NCBI RefSeq assembly: GCF_020873895.1
Contig: NZ_JAHWGT010000029.1
Location: 1 to 64,000, forward strand
DNA from: Streptomyces sp. DH12
GTDB taxonomy: Bacteria > Actinomycetota > Actinomycetes > Streptomycetales > Streptomycetaceae
Direction: 5' to 3'
DNA length: 64,000 nt
The notes below the pieces were generated by a model, which made no database searches, was not told where the DNA came from, and was given only the letters and a program-made list of their open reading frames with translations. The stretch's first letter is position 1; each line of letters starts with the position of its first letter. A program made the position numbers and the translations under genes. Below are positions 41,308 through 49,587 of the stretch, one piece after another.

Positions 41308-41601
41308 GTGACGGACGAGCCGACGCCAGGAGAGATGGTCAGGAGGCTGGAAGACCGGCTCAACGACGTCCGCGACGACATCCAGCAGCTCGGCCGGCGT
41401 CTCGACGAGAAGGTCGACCAGCGCATCTACGACCTCCGCCACGAAGCCCTCGGCTCCCGGGTCGGGACCCTCGAGACGCTGCGGGAGAAGGACGCCGAGA
41501 AGCTGGTCGCCACCCGCCGCTGGCTCATCGGCGCCGTCGTGGTCCCCCTCGTCGGCATCCTCCTCCCGGTCATCATCCTGCTGAGCCGGGGAACCTCATG
41601 A
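41308..41601 (+). CDS. Coiled-coil, single-TM protein (second holin or antiholin)
   Basis: 97 residues from GTG 41308. A coiled coil ([20 protein letters not shown], continuing to about residue 66) precedes one C-terminal transmembrane helix ([20 protein letters not shown]). This is the layout of the small membrane proteins that accompany holins in many Streptomyces phages, proposed as antiholin or second holin. It overlaps the next gene (ATGA). Confidence 0.65.
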   Translation: MTDEPTPGEMVRRLEDRLNDVRDDIQQLGRRLDEKVDQRIYDLRHEALGSRVGTLETLREKDAEKLVATRRWLIGAVVVPLVGILLPVIILLSRGTS

Positions 41602-42320
41602 GGTCGAAGATCCGCGCCCAGGAGAGGCGCTGGCGGCGAGGCGACGTCCTCGCCCTCACCGCCGCGCTCACCCTCGGCGCGGCGTTCGCCTGGATCATGC
41701 TGTCCGTGCAGGGGCTCCGCGACGACCTGCGCGCCTCGAACGCTGCCCGTGACGCGCTCGCCGAGCAGGTCCTCCGGCTCGGCGAGCAGCCCATCGCCGG
41801 CGGCCCCGGAAGCCGCGGCGAGCCCAAGGCCGTCGCCGGGCCGCCCGGCCCGGCCGGCCCGGCGGGCGTACCCGGCCCCACGGGGCCGCCCGGGCCGCCG
41901 GGGGTGGCCATCACCGGCGCGCCGGGACGCACCGGCCCCCCAGGGCCGGTCGGCCCGTCCTCCACCGTGCCCGGCCCGGCCGGGCAGAACGCGGTCGGCG
42001 AACCCGGGCCCGCTGGGAACCCGGGACCCGCTGGCCCGCCCGGCCCGCCCGGTCCGGCTGGCGCCGACGGGACCGACGGAGCCGATGGCGCTGACGGAGT
42101 TGACGGCCGGGACGGTACGGACGGCCAGCCCCCCGCGGGCTGGACGTACACCGACACCGAGGGCGCCACCTACACCTGTCGGCGCGCCGACGACTTCGAC
42201 CCGGCCGCCCCCCGCTACACCTGCACCCCCACCAGCACGCCCGCCCCTCCGGCGGACGACACCCCCGGCACCCCGCAGCCGTCCCCGCTGCTCGGCGTGC
42301 TCGACCGCCGCCGTCTCTGA
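41598..42320 (+). CDS. Membrane-anchored collagen-like protein
   Basis: 240 residues. A basic cytosolic N-terminus and one transmembrane segment ([20 protein letters not shown]) are followed by a short coiled coil, then about 95 residues of Gly-X-Y collagen-type repeats ([20 protein letters not shown] and later [16 protein letters not shown]). The C-terminal domain has two Cys ([19 protein letters not shown]). A trimeric collagen stalk outside the membrane is likely. Function is unknown; it may be a lysis-associated spanin-like or envelope protein, given the context. Confidence 0.7.
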   Translation: MRSKIRAQERRWRRGDVLALTAALTLGAAFAWIMLSVQGLRDDLRASNAARDALAEQVLRLGEQPIAGGPGSRGEPKAVAGPPGPAGPAGVPGPTGPPGPPGVAITGAPGRTGPPGPVGPSSTVPGPAGQNAVGEPGPAGNPGPAGPPGPPGPAGADGTDGADGADGVDGRDGTDGQPPAGWTYTDTEGATYTCRRADDFDPAAPRYTCTPTSTPAPPADDTPGTPQPSPLLGVLDRRRL

Positions 42321-42329
42321 GGAGCCGCC

Positions 42330-44348
42330 GTGACGTTCCCCGCCGGTCTGCCGACCACCCTCCTCACCTACACCGCCGTCAACCCGGCCGGCGGCAGCCC
42401 GGCCCAGGGCACCGTGGAGTTCGCACCCACCGTCCCCGCCATCACCGTCCCGGGCCACGATCCCGTCTTCAGCGGCCGCGGCACCTACCCGCTCGACAGC
42501 CTCGGCCGGCTCGTCGACGGCGACCAGGTCGGCGTGCGGCTCCTGCCCAACGACATCCCCGGCGCCAACCCGTCCGCCTGGGCGTGGCTGGTCACCGTCC
42601 GCATCACCGGCGCGCCCGTCCGCTCCTTCTACATCCGCCTGTCGACCAGCCAGGAGACCGCGGACCTGAAGACCTTGGACCACGCCGACCCCGCCCGCGC
42701 CCAGTACGTCCTCGTCCCGGGCCCGCAGGGCGAGCCCGGCCCCGCCGGCGCAGACGGCCAGGACGGACTGGACGGCGCGCCGGGGGAGCCGGGCCCCAAG
42801 GGCGACCCCGGTGAGACCGGGCCGCAGCCGCCCCTCGGCGCGGCCGGCGCCGGACCGACCATCGCCCTGCGCTCCGACGACCCCACCACGACGAACGCCC
42901 GGACCCCCCTGGCCCACGCCGACAGCCACGCCCCGGGCGGGCCCGACCCGCTCACCGCGGCGACGATCGGCGCCGAGACCCCGGACGGCGCGCAGGCCAA
43001 GGCCGACGCTGCCGAGCAGGCCGCCGTCACCGCCGCGGCGAGCGACGCGACGACGAAGGCGAACACCGCCCAGACCGCCGCAGTCCAGGCCGCAGCCACC
43101 GACGCCACGAGCAAGGTGAACACCCACACGGCGGCCGCCGACCCGCACGGCGACCGCGCCTGGACCCGCGCCCGCTTCCTCCCCGCGGCCACCTCGCGCC
43201 GCCGCGACCTCCCCGACCCCGCCCTCGCCGACGGCCTCCACACCGGCACCGCCCCGACCATCAGCACCGCCCAGACCACCACCCCCACCAGCGGCTACCT
43301 CAAGTACGCGCCGCCCGGCGTCGCCCTGACGGGCACCGACGTGACGGGCCCGTTCACCTACGCGGGCGCCGGCGGGTTCCAGATCGGCGCCTCTGGGGCG
43401 AACCTCTCCTACGTCAAGCCGACCTCCCGCTACCCGAACACCTACGACTCCGGCCAGTCCGTCTGGGCACTGGAGTTCTTCACCGACGCCGCCGTCTTCC
43501 AACTGCGCTTCCAGCACCAGAACGCCGCGATGTACCGCCTGTCCATCGACGGCCGGAAGGTCACCGACCTGATGCAGCCCGTCGGCGGGACCACGGCCGG
43601 CTCCGGGCACATGATGACCGTCGACCTCGGAAGCGCGGCGCCGCGCCGGATCCGCTTCGACTTCTCCACCGTCCCGTTCGGCGGGATCTACCTACCGCCC
43701 ACCGCCACCATGTGGTCCTCCCCGCTGCCGGGCGGCCGCTTCATGGTGCTCGGCGACAGCATCAGCGACGGCTCCGCGCAGAACACCGGCGGCGGCGCCG
43801 GCACCTGGTTCGCGCGCGCCGCCCGCCTCCTCGGCGCGGCCGACGCCTGGGAACAGGGCCGAGGCGGCACCGGCTACATCACCGCCGGCGCCTTCGCCAC
43901 GTTCGGCACCCGGGCCCCGGCCGACGTCATCGCCTGGACCCCGACCCGGCTCGTCATCTGGGGCGGCTACAACGACAACACCGGATCCCAGTCGGCCATC
44001 TCCACGGCCGCGGCCGCCCTGTACGGGCAGCTCCGCTCCGGCCTACCGGACTGCGAGGTGTACGTGCTCGGCTGCTGGTCCCCGACCGGCAGCCCGGGCG
44101 CTTCGATCACGAACACCGACACCACGCTGCGCATCGCGGCGGCCGCCGCCGGCTACCCGTTCGTCTCGCCGGTGACGGGGTCGGTGTACGACTCGGCGGG
44201 CGCCCTGGTGGTGACGCACGGCCCGTGGATCACCGCGGGGAACGCGGCCGCGTACGTCGGGGCCGACGGCGTCCACCCGACCGACGCCGGCCACGTCTAC
44301 CTCTCACGCCGGATCGTCGCTGCGATCCGGGAGTTGATGCCCGCCTGA
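42330..44348 (+). CDS. Tail fibre/spike with collagen stalk and SGNH hydrolase domain
   Basis: 672 residues from GTG 42330. A beta-rich N-terminal domain (residues about 1-125) is followed by a short collagen region ([20 protein letters not shown]), a helical trimerisation-like segment and a beta domain. The C-terminal about 210 residues are an SGNH/GDSL hydrolase: FMVLGDSISDGS with Ser477, WGGYNDN (block III Asn) and GADGVHPTDAGH (block V Asp and His). These enzymes deacetylate or de-esterify surface polysaccharides, so the protein could trim host capsule or teichoic decorations during adsorption. It is the last gene of the virion block. Confidence 0.85.
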   Translation: MTFPAGLPTTLLTYTAVNPAGGSPAQGTVEFAPTVPAITVPGHDPVFSGRGTYPLDSLGRLVDGDQVGVRLLPNDIPGANPSAWAWLVTVRITGAPVRSFYIRLSTSQETADLKTLDHADPARAQYVLVPGPQGEPGPAGADGQDGLDGAPGEPGPKGDPGETGPQPPLGAAGAGPTIALRSDDPTTTNARTPLAHADSHAPGGPDPLTAATIGAETPDGAQAKADAAEQAAVTAAASDATTKANTAQTAAVQAAATDATSKVNTHTAAADPHGDRAWTRARFLPAATSRRRDLPDPALADGLHTGTAPTISTAQTTTPTSGYLKYAPPGVALTGTDVTGPFTYAGAGGFQIGASGANLSYVKPTSRYPNTYDSGQSVWALEFFTDAAVFQLRFQHQNAAMYRLSIDGRKVTDLMQPVGGTTAGSGHMMTVDLGSAAPRRIRFDFSTVPFGGIYLPPTATMWSSPLPGGRFMVLGDSISDGSAQNTGGGAGTWFARAARLLGAADAWEQGRGGTGYITAGAFATFGTRAPADVIAWTPTRLVIWGGYNDNTGSQSAISTAAAALYGQLRSGLPDCEVYVLGCWSPTGSPGASITNTDTTLRIAAAAAGYPFVSPVTGSVYDSAGALVVTHGPWITAGNAAAYVGADGVHPTDAGHVYLSRRIVAAIRELMPA

Positions 44349-44355
44349 CCCACCA

Positions 44356-44391
44356 CGTGTCCTATGGATTTTTGACTAAAATAAGGGAGTC
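44356..44391 (+). repeat. 36-bp AT-rich site A (inverted partner at 55887-55922)
   Basis: Starts CGTGTCCTAT and ends AAAATAAGGGAG plus two bases, beginning 8 bp after the fibre gene stop. It matches the complement of 55887-55922 at 30 of 36 positions in an otherwise GC-rich genome. Its centre is a 5-bp dyad, ATTTT-TGACT-AAAAT. A recombination site or shared regulator site is likely. Confidence 0.6.
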
Positions 44392-44446
44392 TTGCACTCC
44401 CAGCAGCCTGCGGCAGGCCGTCGGCACCTACAGCTACGATCGCCGC

Positions 44447-44650
44447 ATGAGCACGACTCCCGATGATGTAGAGGCAGCAACGCTGGTCTGCGGGGCCTGC
44501 CGGGCGAGCCTCCTGAAGCCGGCTCCTGTTCAGTGGGAGCCGTTGTGGCACGAAGGGTGGCGCTGGCTCGGCACCCTGGGCTTGGTGTCGTGCCCCTCGT
44601 GTCCGCCTGTCGTAGTCGTCGACGAGCACGGCAGGCACGTTCGACCATAG
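44447..44650 (+). CDS. Small zinc-ribbon-like protein, 67 aa
   Basis: The protein has two CxxC knuckles, VCGACRASL and VSCPSCPPV, separated by about 35 residues, consistent with a zinc ribbon, and an acidic N-terminus. ATG 44447 has no strong ribosome binding site, and a hairpin (GGGAGT-CTTGC-ACTCCC) lies about 50 bp upstream. No family is recognised. It is the first gene inside the 36-bp-site-bounded block. Confidence 0.45.
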   Translation: MSTTPDDVEAATLVCGACRASLLKPAPVQWEPLWHEGWRWLGTLGLVSCPSCPPVVVVDEHGRHVRP

Positions 44651-44892
44651 GGGACCGACGAGGGCCCGACGTCGGCTGGCGCCGCGTCGTCTCGTCGGAG
44701 GGGCGCGCAGGACAGCGACAATCCGAGCCGAGGCGTCACAGGCTCCTTCGCTCAGAATCGTTCCTGACGAAGTCGTTGATCACGAAACCATTCGCCTGGT
44801 CAGAGGCGCGCGCCGGGCAGTACAGGCCCCTCGCTCCAGATAAGGTTTCTTCTCAAGAGCCACGACTTCTGAAGCGGGGGGAGGGCTACGCC

Positions 44893-45522
44893 ATGAGCAA
44901 GACCGTGCGCCTCCGAGAACATAGGTACGACATCATCGACGCTTACAAGCAGGGCGCGACCCTGTCCGACCTCGCGCGCCGGCACAGCGCTACGACGACG
45001 GACATCCGCACGTTGCTGCTCAGCAACAGCGTCCCCCTGCGTACGGAACGGATGCCAGGCCCCGAGGTCGTTGAGGCGTTGGTGGCGGCGTACGCGAGTG
45101 GCGGGACGGTGAACCAACTGGCACGTGACTACCAGCTCGGAACAACGACCGTCAGACGGGTGCTGGTGGAGAACGGTGTCAAGGTACGCAACCAGGGCCT
45201 CACTCAGCAGCAGCGCGCCGAGGTGCGCCGCTTGTACGCACAAGGTGAGAGCGCTGCCGCCATCGCCAGGGTCTTCGGCGTAGCCCGGATGACGGTCCAG
45301 AAGGCTGTCGAGGAGCACGGTGGCACGATGCGAAGTCATGCCGAAGCCCGAGCCGTTCGACGAGGCGAAGTCCCGGTCCTGTCCGACGAGGAACTCGTGC
45401 AGCGGTATCAGGCGGGTGACAGCATGGTCCGCCTGGCCGAGGAGTTCCACGTCGGGACCAGCACCCTTCGCCGTCGATTGCGCGCCTTGGGAGTGCCCAG
45501 CCGCAGGAGGGGTGGAGCGTGA
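44893..45522 (+). CDS. Protein made of four tandem helix-turn-helix modules
   Basis: 209 residues, essentially all DNA-binding units. Four modules begin near residues 12, 58, 107 and 161: IDAYKQGATLSDLARRHS, VAAYASGGTVNQLARDYQLG, VRRLYAQGESAAAIARVFGV and VQRYQAGDSMVRLAEEFHVG. Each is followed by a recognition-helix-like TTVRRVL or TLRRRLRALG. The units resemble the helix-turn-helix of resolvase C-termini and transposon-type HTH proteins. Such a tandem array should bind a long asymmetric DNA site. ATG 44893 follows GGGGGAGGG. The 3' end overlaps the next small ORF. Confidence 0.75.
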   Translation: MSKTVRLREHRYDIIDAYKQGATLSDLARRHSATTTDIRTLLLSNSVPLRTERMPGPEVVEALVAAYASGGTVNQLARDYQLGTTTVRRVLVENGVKVRNQGLTQQQRAEVRRLYAQGESAAAIARVFGVARMTVQKAVEEHGGTMRSHAEARAVRRGEVPVLSDEELVQRYQAGDSMVRLAEEFHVGTSTLRRRLRALGVPSRRRGGA

Positions 45523-45623
45523 ACGAGTCGATCATCGAGTTCCTGCGCGCCCGCTACGACGAGGAAGACGGGTGGCTGCTGAAGAAGCATCCCCGGCTCG
45601 GCGTGCCGGGGGCCCGCCGGTGA
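45519..45623 (+). CDS. 34-residue small ORF
   Basis: GTG 45519 overlaps the stop of the HTH protein (GTGA) and encodes a 34-residue acidic-then-basic peptide (VNESIIEFLRARYDEEDGWL). The N-terminal part looks like the start of small Streptomyces DUF6221-type proteins, so it may be a remnant. Its TGA overlaps the next GTG. Ribosome coupling is the main evidence that it is translated. Confidence 0.4.
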   Translation: MNESIIEFLRARYDEEDGWLLKKHPRLGVPGARR

Positions 45624-45871
45624 CCCCCGATGACGAGGCGACCGCACACCTGCTGGTGACCGCGGCCTTCCACGATGCCGCGGCCGGCGCCGATGAGCGG
45701 GGGGACTCCAGCATCGGGGACTTCTCCCGGGCCGTCCTGCGCCGGTTCGAGGAGCATCAGCACCTGGAGGGCTCCCTGTACGCAGTCGTGATGAAGTACG
45801 CCCTGGAGCACGCGCCGCCCGAGGACGTGGCGGCGCTGCGCCGCTGGATCGCGGAGGTGACCGGGCCGTGA
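45620..45871 (+). CDS. Small helical protein, 83 aa
   Basis: From GTG 45620, overlapping both neighbours. Predicted helical throughout (EATAHLLVTAAFHDAAAGAD; DFSRAVLRRFEEHQHLEGSL; YAVVMKYALEHAPPEDVAAL). No known family. The coupling chain HTH protein, 34-aa ORF, this gene, recombinase indicates one operon. Confidence 0.55.
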   Translation: MTPDDEATAHLLVTAAFHDAAAGADERGDSSIGDFSRAVLRRFEEHQHLEGSLYAVVMKYALEHAPPEDVAALRRWIAEVTGP

Positions 45872-47043
45872 GCAACGACGACGTAGAGGTGGTGGAGGCC
45901 GAGCTCGTGGACGACGTCCGCCTGCCCGCCATCGCCAAGGGTCGGGCGCCTGCCGTACCGGTCCCGGAGAGGGACCCGGATGCGTGGTTGCCGCCGGAGG
46001 CGGAGGAGGACGTCCAGGCCGGCATCCCTGCGTCCACGGAGCGGGCGTACGGCGGCGACATGCGGCGGTTCGCCGAGTGGTGCGCGACGGTCGGCCGGCG
46101 GGCGATGCCCGCGGCGCCGCAGACGGTGACGGCGTACATGTCGTACCTGAAGCGCACGCCCCGGGAGAAGACCGGGCGGCCGTACGGGCCGAGGTCGATG
46201 GGGCGGATCATCGCGTCGATCCGTGCGTCGCACCGGGCGGCCGGGCTGAAGCCGCCGGACACGATGGGCGCGCGGAAGGTCGTACGCGGGTACCAGGCGG
46301 AGCTGGCGCTGGCGGAGGACTCGGCGGCGCAGCCGAAGAAGGCGTCCCCCGCCGACCGGGTGGTCCTGCGGGCCGCCCTGGGGGAGCTGGACCGGGAGCG
46401 GATCGCGGGGAAGCGGGACGCCGCGCTGATGCTGCTCGGGCACGCCATCGCCTCGCGTGGCAGCGAGCTGGTGCCGCTGGACTGGCCGGCCAGGTTCACC
46501 GAGCTACCCGACGGTGGGCTGCGGGTGCGGGTGTACCGGATCAAGCGGAAGCGGTGGCAGGACGTCGACGTGCCGCTCGATCCCGACGCGGAGCTGTGCG
46601 CGGTGCGCGCCGTCCGGGCTCTCGTGGAGGCCCTGGCGGTGGAGTACCAGGGGGACGGGCGGCCGTACGCGGGGCCGCTGTTCATGCGGATCGACCAGCA
46701 CGGGTACGTCGGTGTGGACATGACCCGGCGCGGTGAGCGGATCGGGGATCCGTCCGGGCGCATGACCGCGGAGGCGGCCAGTGACGTGGTGGACCGGTCG
46801 GTGGGCCGTACGGGCCTGGCGGGGAACTGGTCGTCGCACTCGCTGCGTCGGGGGTTCGTGAAGTCGGCGCGCCGGGCCAAGGCGGACATCATCGACATCG
46901 GCCGGCACGGCGGGTGGGACGATCGGTCGAAGGCGCTGATCGGGTACATCGACGAGGAAGACAGCCAGGGTGAGCGGAACCCGCTGTCGGTGATCGGCCG
47001 TGCGGAGACGGGTGACGCGGTGCGGGGCGGGGACGAGGCGTGA
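45868..47043 (+). CDS. Tyrosine recombinase (site-specific integrase)
   Basis: 391 residues from GTG 45868. A SAM-like core-binding domain (residues about 45-150, STERAYGGDMRRFAEWCATV) precedes the catalytic domain. Catalytic residues are Arg197 in IASRGSELVPL, His324-x-x-Arg327 in SHSLRRGFV, His347 or Trp350 in HGGWDD, and the Tyr360 nucleophile in LIGYID. The set appears complete. It cuts and joins DNA at a specific site through a phosphotyrosine intermediate. Candidate substrates are the inverted 36-bp sequences at 44356 and 55887. Codon usage is G-ending rather than C-ending, unlike the virion genes. It overlaps a second recombinase-like gene. Confidence 0.9.
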   Translation: MSNDDVEVVEAELVDDVRLPAIAKGRAPAVPVPERDPDAWLPPEAEEDVQAGIPASTERAYGGDMRRFAEWCATVGRRAMPAAPQTVTAYMSYLKRTPREKTGRPYGPRSMGRIIASIRASHRAAGLKPPDTMGARKVVRGYQAELALAEDSAAQPKKASPADRVVLRAALGELDRERIAGKRDAALMLLGHAIASRGSELVPLDWPARFTELPDGGLRVRVYRIKRKRWQDVDVPLDPDAELCAVRAVRALVEALAVEYQGDGRPYAGPLFMRIDQHGYVGVDMTRRGERIGDPSGRMTAEAASDVVDRSVGRTGLAGNWSSHSLRRGFVKSARRAKADIIDIGRHGGWDDRSKALIGYIDEEDSQGERNPLSVIGRAETGDAVRGGDEA

Positions 47044-48176
47044 ACGAACGGCAGTACGGGGCGGCGTCGGTGCGGCGGCTCGCCGCGGTGGTGGAGCGGA
47101 TCGCGCCCCGGGACCGTGAACGCTGGGAGCAGCGGGAGCGCGTGCCGGGCGCGGGTGGGGTGCCGGTGCAGGTGTCGCGGTCGCGCGCGGACCAGCTGTG
47201 GATGGTGGTAGGCATGTTCGATCGGGCGGTGGGTCGGGAGGAGATGCCGGTGCGGGCGGGCCGGTCGGCGGCGCAGCTGTTCACGTGGGCTGCGCTGCGG
47301 CCGTTCTGGGCGCTGGCGGCGGCGGGGACGCTGCGGGCCCGGGAGCAGGAGGTGGCGCGGCCGTTGTCGGTGGCGTCGCTGCGGATCGTGCGGGACTGCC
47401 TGGACATGCTCGCGCGGGTGGTCGTGCCGGGGAAGGTCGTGCGGCTGCCGGTGGTGGAGCAGGTCGAGCCGAAGGCGGTGGTGGCGCCGCGGTCGCGGGC
47501 GGTGCTGTACCGGGAGCTGGTGGATCTGGCCGGGGCGGACCGGGGGGACTGGCGGGCCGGGCTGGGCTTGTCGTGGGAGGAGCGGGCCCGGCTGCTGGCG
47601 ATGGTGGCGGTCGTGCTGGACACCGGGGCCCGGTCGGGGGAGCTGGCGGCGTTGCGGATGCCGGACCTGGCGGCCGGTGAGGAGGCGGTGGGGGTGCGGC
47701 GCCGCGTGCAGCGGGGGTCGTCCCGGGTGGAGGAGATCTCGGCGTTGGCGGAGGTGCACCCGGACACGGTGCGGGCGGTGCTGGGCGGGCGGCTGGAGCG
47801 GATGTCGTACGCGAAGCGGCAGCGGGTCCTGGCGGCGGTGGGGAGGTTGGAGCCGGCGCCGGAGGTGGAGTGGTACCCGCTGCGGGATGGGACGCGGGTC
47901 GCAGTCCGCCGGTGGCTGGCGGTGCGGGAGCAGATCGTGCAGCAGCTGCCGTTGGAGGGTGGCCGGCCGGGGGTGTGGGTGACGTTGTCGGCGACGCAGG
48001 TGGGCCCGCCGGGGGTCACGCTGGGGCCGCGGGGGCTGCGCGACTCCTACGGGCGGGGCATGGCCGCGCTGAACACCGCGATGGCGGGCCGGTTCGGGTG
48101 GGAGCCGCTGCCGACGACGCTGGAGCAGCTGCGGCGCGCGGTGGACGTGGAGCCGTTGGAGAAGGCGCCGGTCTAG
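47040..48176 (+). CDS. Second tyrosine-recombinase-like protein, catalytically degenerate
   Basis: 378 residues from GTG 47040, coupled to the integrase by GTGA. The N-terminal core-binding-like domain and the catalytic Arg box, VVLDTGARSGELAALRM, are clear. The usual H-x-x-R box is replaced by TLGPRGLRDSYGRGM, and no convincing Tyr nucleophile motif follows. An inserted HTH-like segment (VEEISALAEVHPDTVRAVLG) lies between them. It may act as a partner that binds DNA and supports the active recombinase, as in paired-recombinase systems, or be decaying. The coding strand is very rich in G at third positions. Confidence 0.7.
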   Translation: MNERQYGAASVRRLAAVVERIAPRDRERWEQRERVPGAGGVPVQVSRSRADQLWMVVGMFDRAVGREEMPVRAGRSAAQLFTWAALRPFWALAAAGTLRAREQEVARPLSVASLRIVRDCLDMLARVVVPGKVVRLPVVEQVEPKAVVAPRSRAVLYRELVDLAGADRGDWRAGLGLSWEERARLLAMVAVVLDTGARSGELAALRMPDLAAGEEAVGVRRRVQRGSSRVEEISALAEVHPDTVRAVLGGRLERMSYAKRQRVLAAVGRLEPAPEVEWYPLRDGTRVAVRRWLAVREQIVQQLPLEGGRPGVWVTLSATQVGPPGVTLGPRGLRDSYGRGMAALNTAMAGRFGWEPLPTTLEQLRRAVDVEPLEKAPV

Positions 48177-48703
48177 TAGTCGCCGTCGTAGCCGTACATG
48201 TCGGGGGTGTCGCCGCAGCAGGCGGGGCACATGCAGCGGCACGAGTCCTCCCGGCCCGTGCACGATCCCGGGCGGCCTTCCTCGCCGTCCTCGTGCGCTG
48301 ACCGTCCAGGGCAGTACAGGCCTGGCTCGGGACACTCGCTGACTGCGCATTCGTGTGTCTCGCACCAGGTCCTCATGGCCGTGGCCAGCTGCACGTCGCC
48401 CCATACTCCGCCGTAGCGGCGTGCGTTGTCCTTCCATGGGCACTGGGCTTCGACTTCCTGCGGCGGGCAGGAGGGGGCGCTGCCGTCCGGGTAGCTCTCC
48501 CAGCCGCCGTCTGTGGGGAAGGACGACCAGTCCCGTCCATCGGGGGCAAGCCACTCCAGCCACTGTCGGGGGCCGAGCTTGTGACTGGAGGTTCGGCGAC
48601 GCCATACGGTGACGCCGCAGCCGGTGCACCGTCCGGCGTCTTGGTCGCCTTGGAGGCGATGCTGGCCGGTGATGTCGGCTAGTTGGACGTGGGTGCCGTG
48701 CAT
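48173..48703 (-). CDS. Cys-rich hypothetical protein, 176 aa
   Basis: Minus strand, ending tail-to-tail with the recombinase-like gene; the two stop codons overlap (CTAGTAG). The protein contains at least 14 Cys, including CTGCGV near residue 28 and CRCMCPACCGD near the C-terminus, so it probably binds several metal ions. Aromatic-rich WLEWLAPDGRDWSSFP lies between. No family is recognised. The gene fits the minus-strand mini-cluster that includes the DUF6011-like protein. Confidence 0.55.
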   Translation of the reverse strand: MHGTHVQLADITGQHRLQGDQDAGRCTGCGVTVWRRRTSSHKLGPRQWLEWLAPDGRDWSSFPTDGGWESYPDGSAPSCPPQEVEAQCPWKDNARRYGGVWGDVQLATAMRTWCETHECAVSECPEPGLYCPGRSAHEDGEEGRPGSCTGREDSCRCMCPACCGDTPDMYGYDGDY

Positions 48704-48712
48704 GGTGGTCTC

Positions 48713-48907
48713 CTACAGGCCGGGTATCGGCTCCTGGTCGACGTGGTGCCGGTCGTGGGTGATGCGGGCGTCGGGGTCGCACTCGGGGCCGAGGCGCCGG
48801 CGGCGGGACTCCGGGTCGGTCAGCTCCCGCCGGCACTTCCGGCAGCGGACGCGGGCGCGCGGGGTGGGCGGCAGGTCGGCGAGGACGTGCTGTTCTGGGC
48901 GGGCCAT
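48713..48907 (-). CDS. DUF6011-like zinc-binding protein, 64 aa
   Basis: The core, RCRKCRRELTDPESRRRRLG followed by PEC, matches the small DUF6011 zinc-binding domain frequent in actinophages and Streptomyces plasmids. ATG 48907 has GGAGA upstream; an in-frame ATG at 48922 is weaker. It is about 10 bp upstream of the Cys-rich gene in the same direction, so the two likely share a transcript. Role unknown; such proteins may bind DNA or RNA. Confidence 0.7.
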   Translation of the reverse strand: MARPEQHVLADLPPTPRARVRCRKCRRELTDPESRRRRLGPECDPDARITHDRHHVDQEPIPGL

Positions 48908-49038
48908 GTGCCTAGTCTCCACGGGGGGCTGGCGCGGTGGCGAGACGATTCGTTACGCTGCGCGTGCGCGATGCGTGTGAACCTTTCAGGCCACCACCCG
49001 GGTAACGGGGTGGTGGCCTTCGTCGTTGGTGGGCGCGG

Positions 49039-49443
49039 TCAGGCGGCGAGGGTGCTGGTGCGGTGGATGTGGCGGGCGCGGAAGGCGGCGGTGATGACGT
49101 CGCGGTTGAGCTCGTAGGCGATGAGGGCGGCGGCGCTGCGGGTGGGGGCGGGGGGCATCGGGGTCTTGGGGGTGGGGCGGTCGAGGATGAAGGCGATGCG
49201 GTGGAGGGTGTAGGAGACGATCCGGGTGAGGTCGAAGGTGCGCTCGTCGCCGCGCAGTCGGCACATGGCGCGGACGCGGCGGCCGCCGGTGGTGGTGGTC
49301 TCGATGCTGTGGGGCTCGATGGTGCGGATGGTCTGGTCGCCGTGCTCGTCGAGGTAGGTGATGGTGACGGCGTGGCGTCGGTCGATGGCGCGGTGGAGGT
49401 CGGTGGCCGTGGCGGTGGTGGTCTGGCGGTTGGTGTGCTTCAC
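49039..49443 (-). CDS. WYL-domain regulator
   Basis: 134 residues from GTG 49443, with AGGGGGA upstream. Residues about 20-85 form a WYL-type beta barrel (AVTITYLDEHGDQTIRTIEP; GRRVRAMCRLRGDERTFDLT; RIVSYTLH). WYL domains bind nucleic acids or ligands and occur in regulators of phage defence and DNA damage responses. The N-terminal DNA-binding domain usual in larger WYL proteins is missing. It is divergent from the annealing/methylase operon across a promoter with a 16-bp palindrome, so autoregulation is plausible. Confidence 0.75.
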   Translation of the reverse strand: MKHTNRQTTTATATDLHRAIDRRHAVTITYLDEHGDQTIRTIEPHSIETTTTGGRRVRAMCRLRGDERTFDLTRIVSYTLHRIAFILDRPTPKTPMPPAPTRSAAALIAYELNRDVITAAFRARHIHRTSTLAA

Positions 49444-49487
49444 GGTGTCCCCCTGGTGTGCGGTGTGCTTCCACCCTACCCATACCT

Positions 49488-49518
49488 TCTTGCGTACGCA
49501 AGAGTTTATGCGTAGGGT
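49488..49518 (+). promoter_or_regulatory. Promoter with overlapping palindromic operator
   Basis: A 16-bp palindrome, TCTTGCGTACGCAAGA (49488-49503), overlaps a -35 TTGCGT (49490-49495), followed after 17 bp by -10 TAGGGT (49513-49518), which fits the Streptomyces TAGRRT consensus. A second half-copy, GCGTACGCAAGA, lies at 49557-49568. Nearly the same promoter occurs at 63689-63718. Confidence 0.6.
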
Positions 49519-49587
49519 GGGACCCACCAGAACCGGACGCGTCCGCCGCCACGATGGCGTACGCAAGAAGCTATGGAGGACACTGGC

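Noticed and set aside
45408-48836. Very long minus-strand open frame (1142 codons) opposite the recombinases
   Set aside because: It mirrors G-ending codons of the plus-strand recombinase genes, is Arg/Pro/His-rich and has no domain; a high-GC shadow frame.
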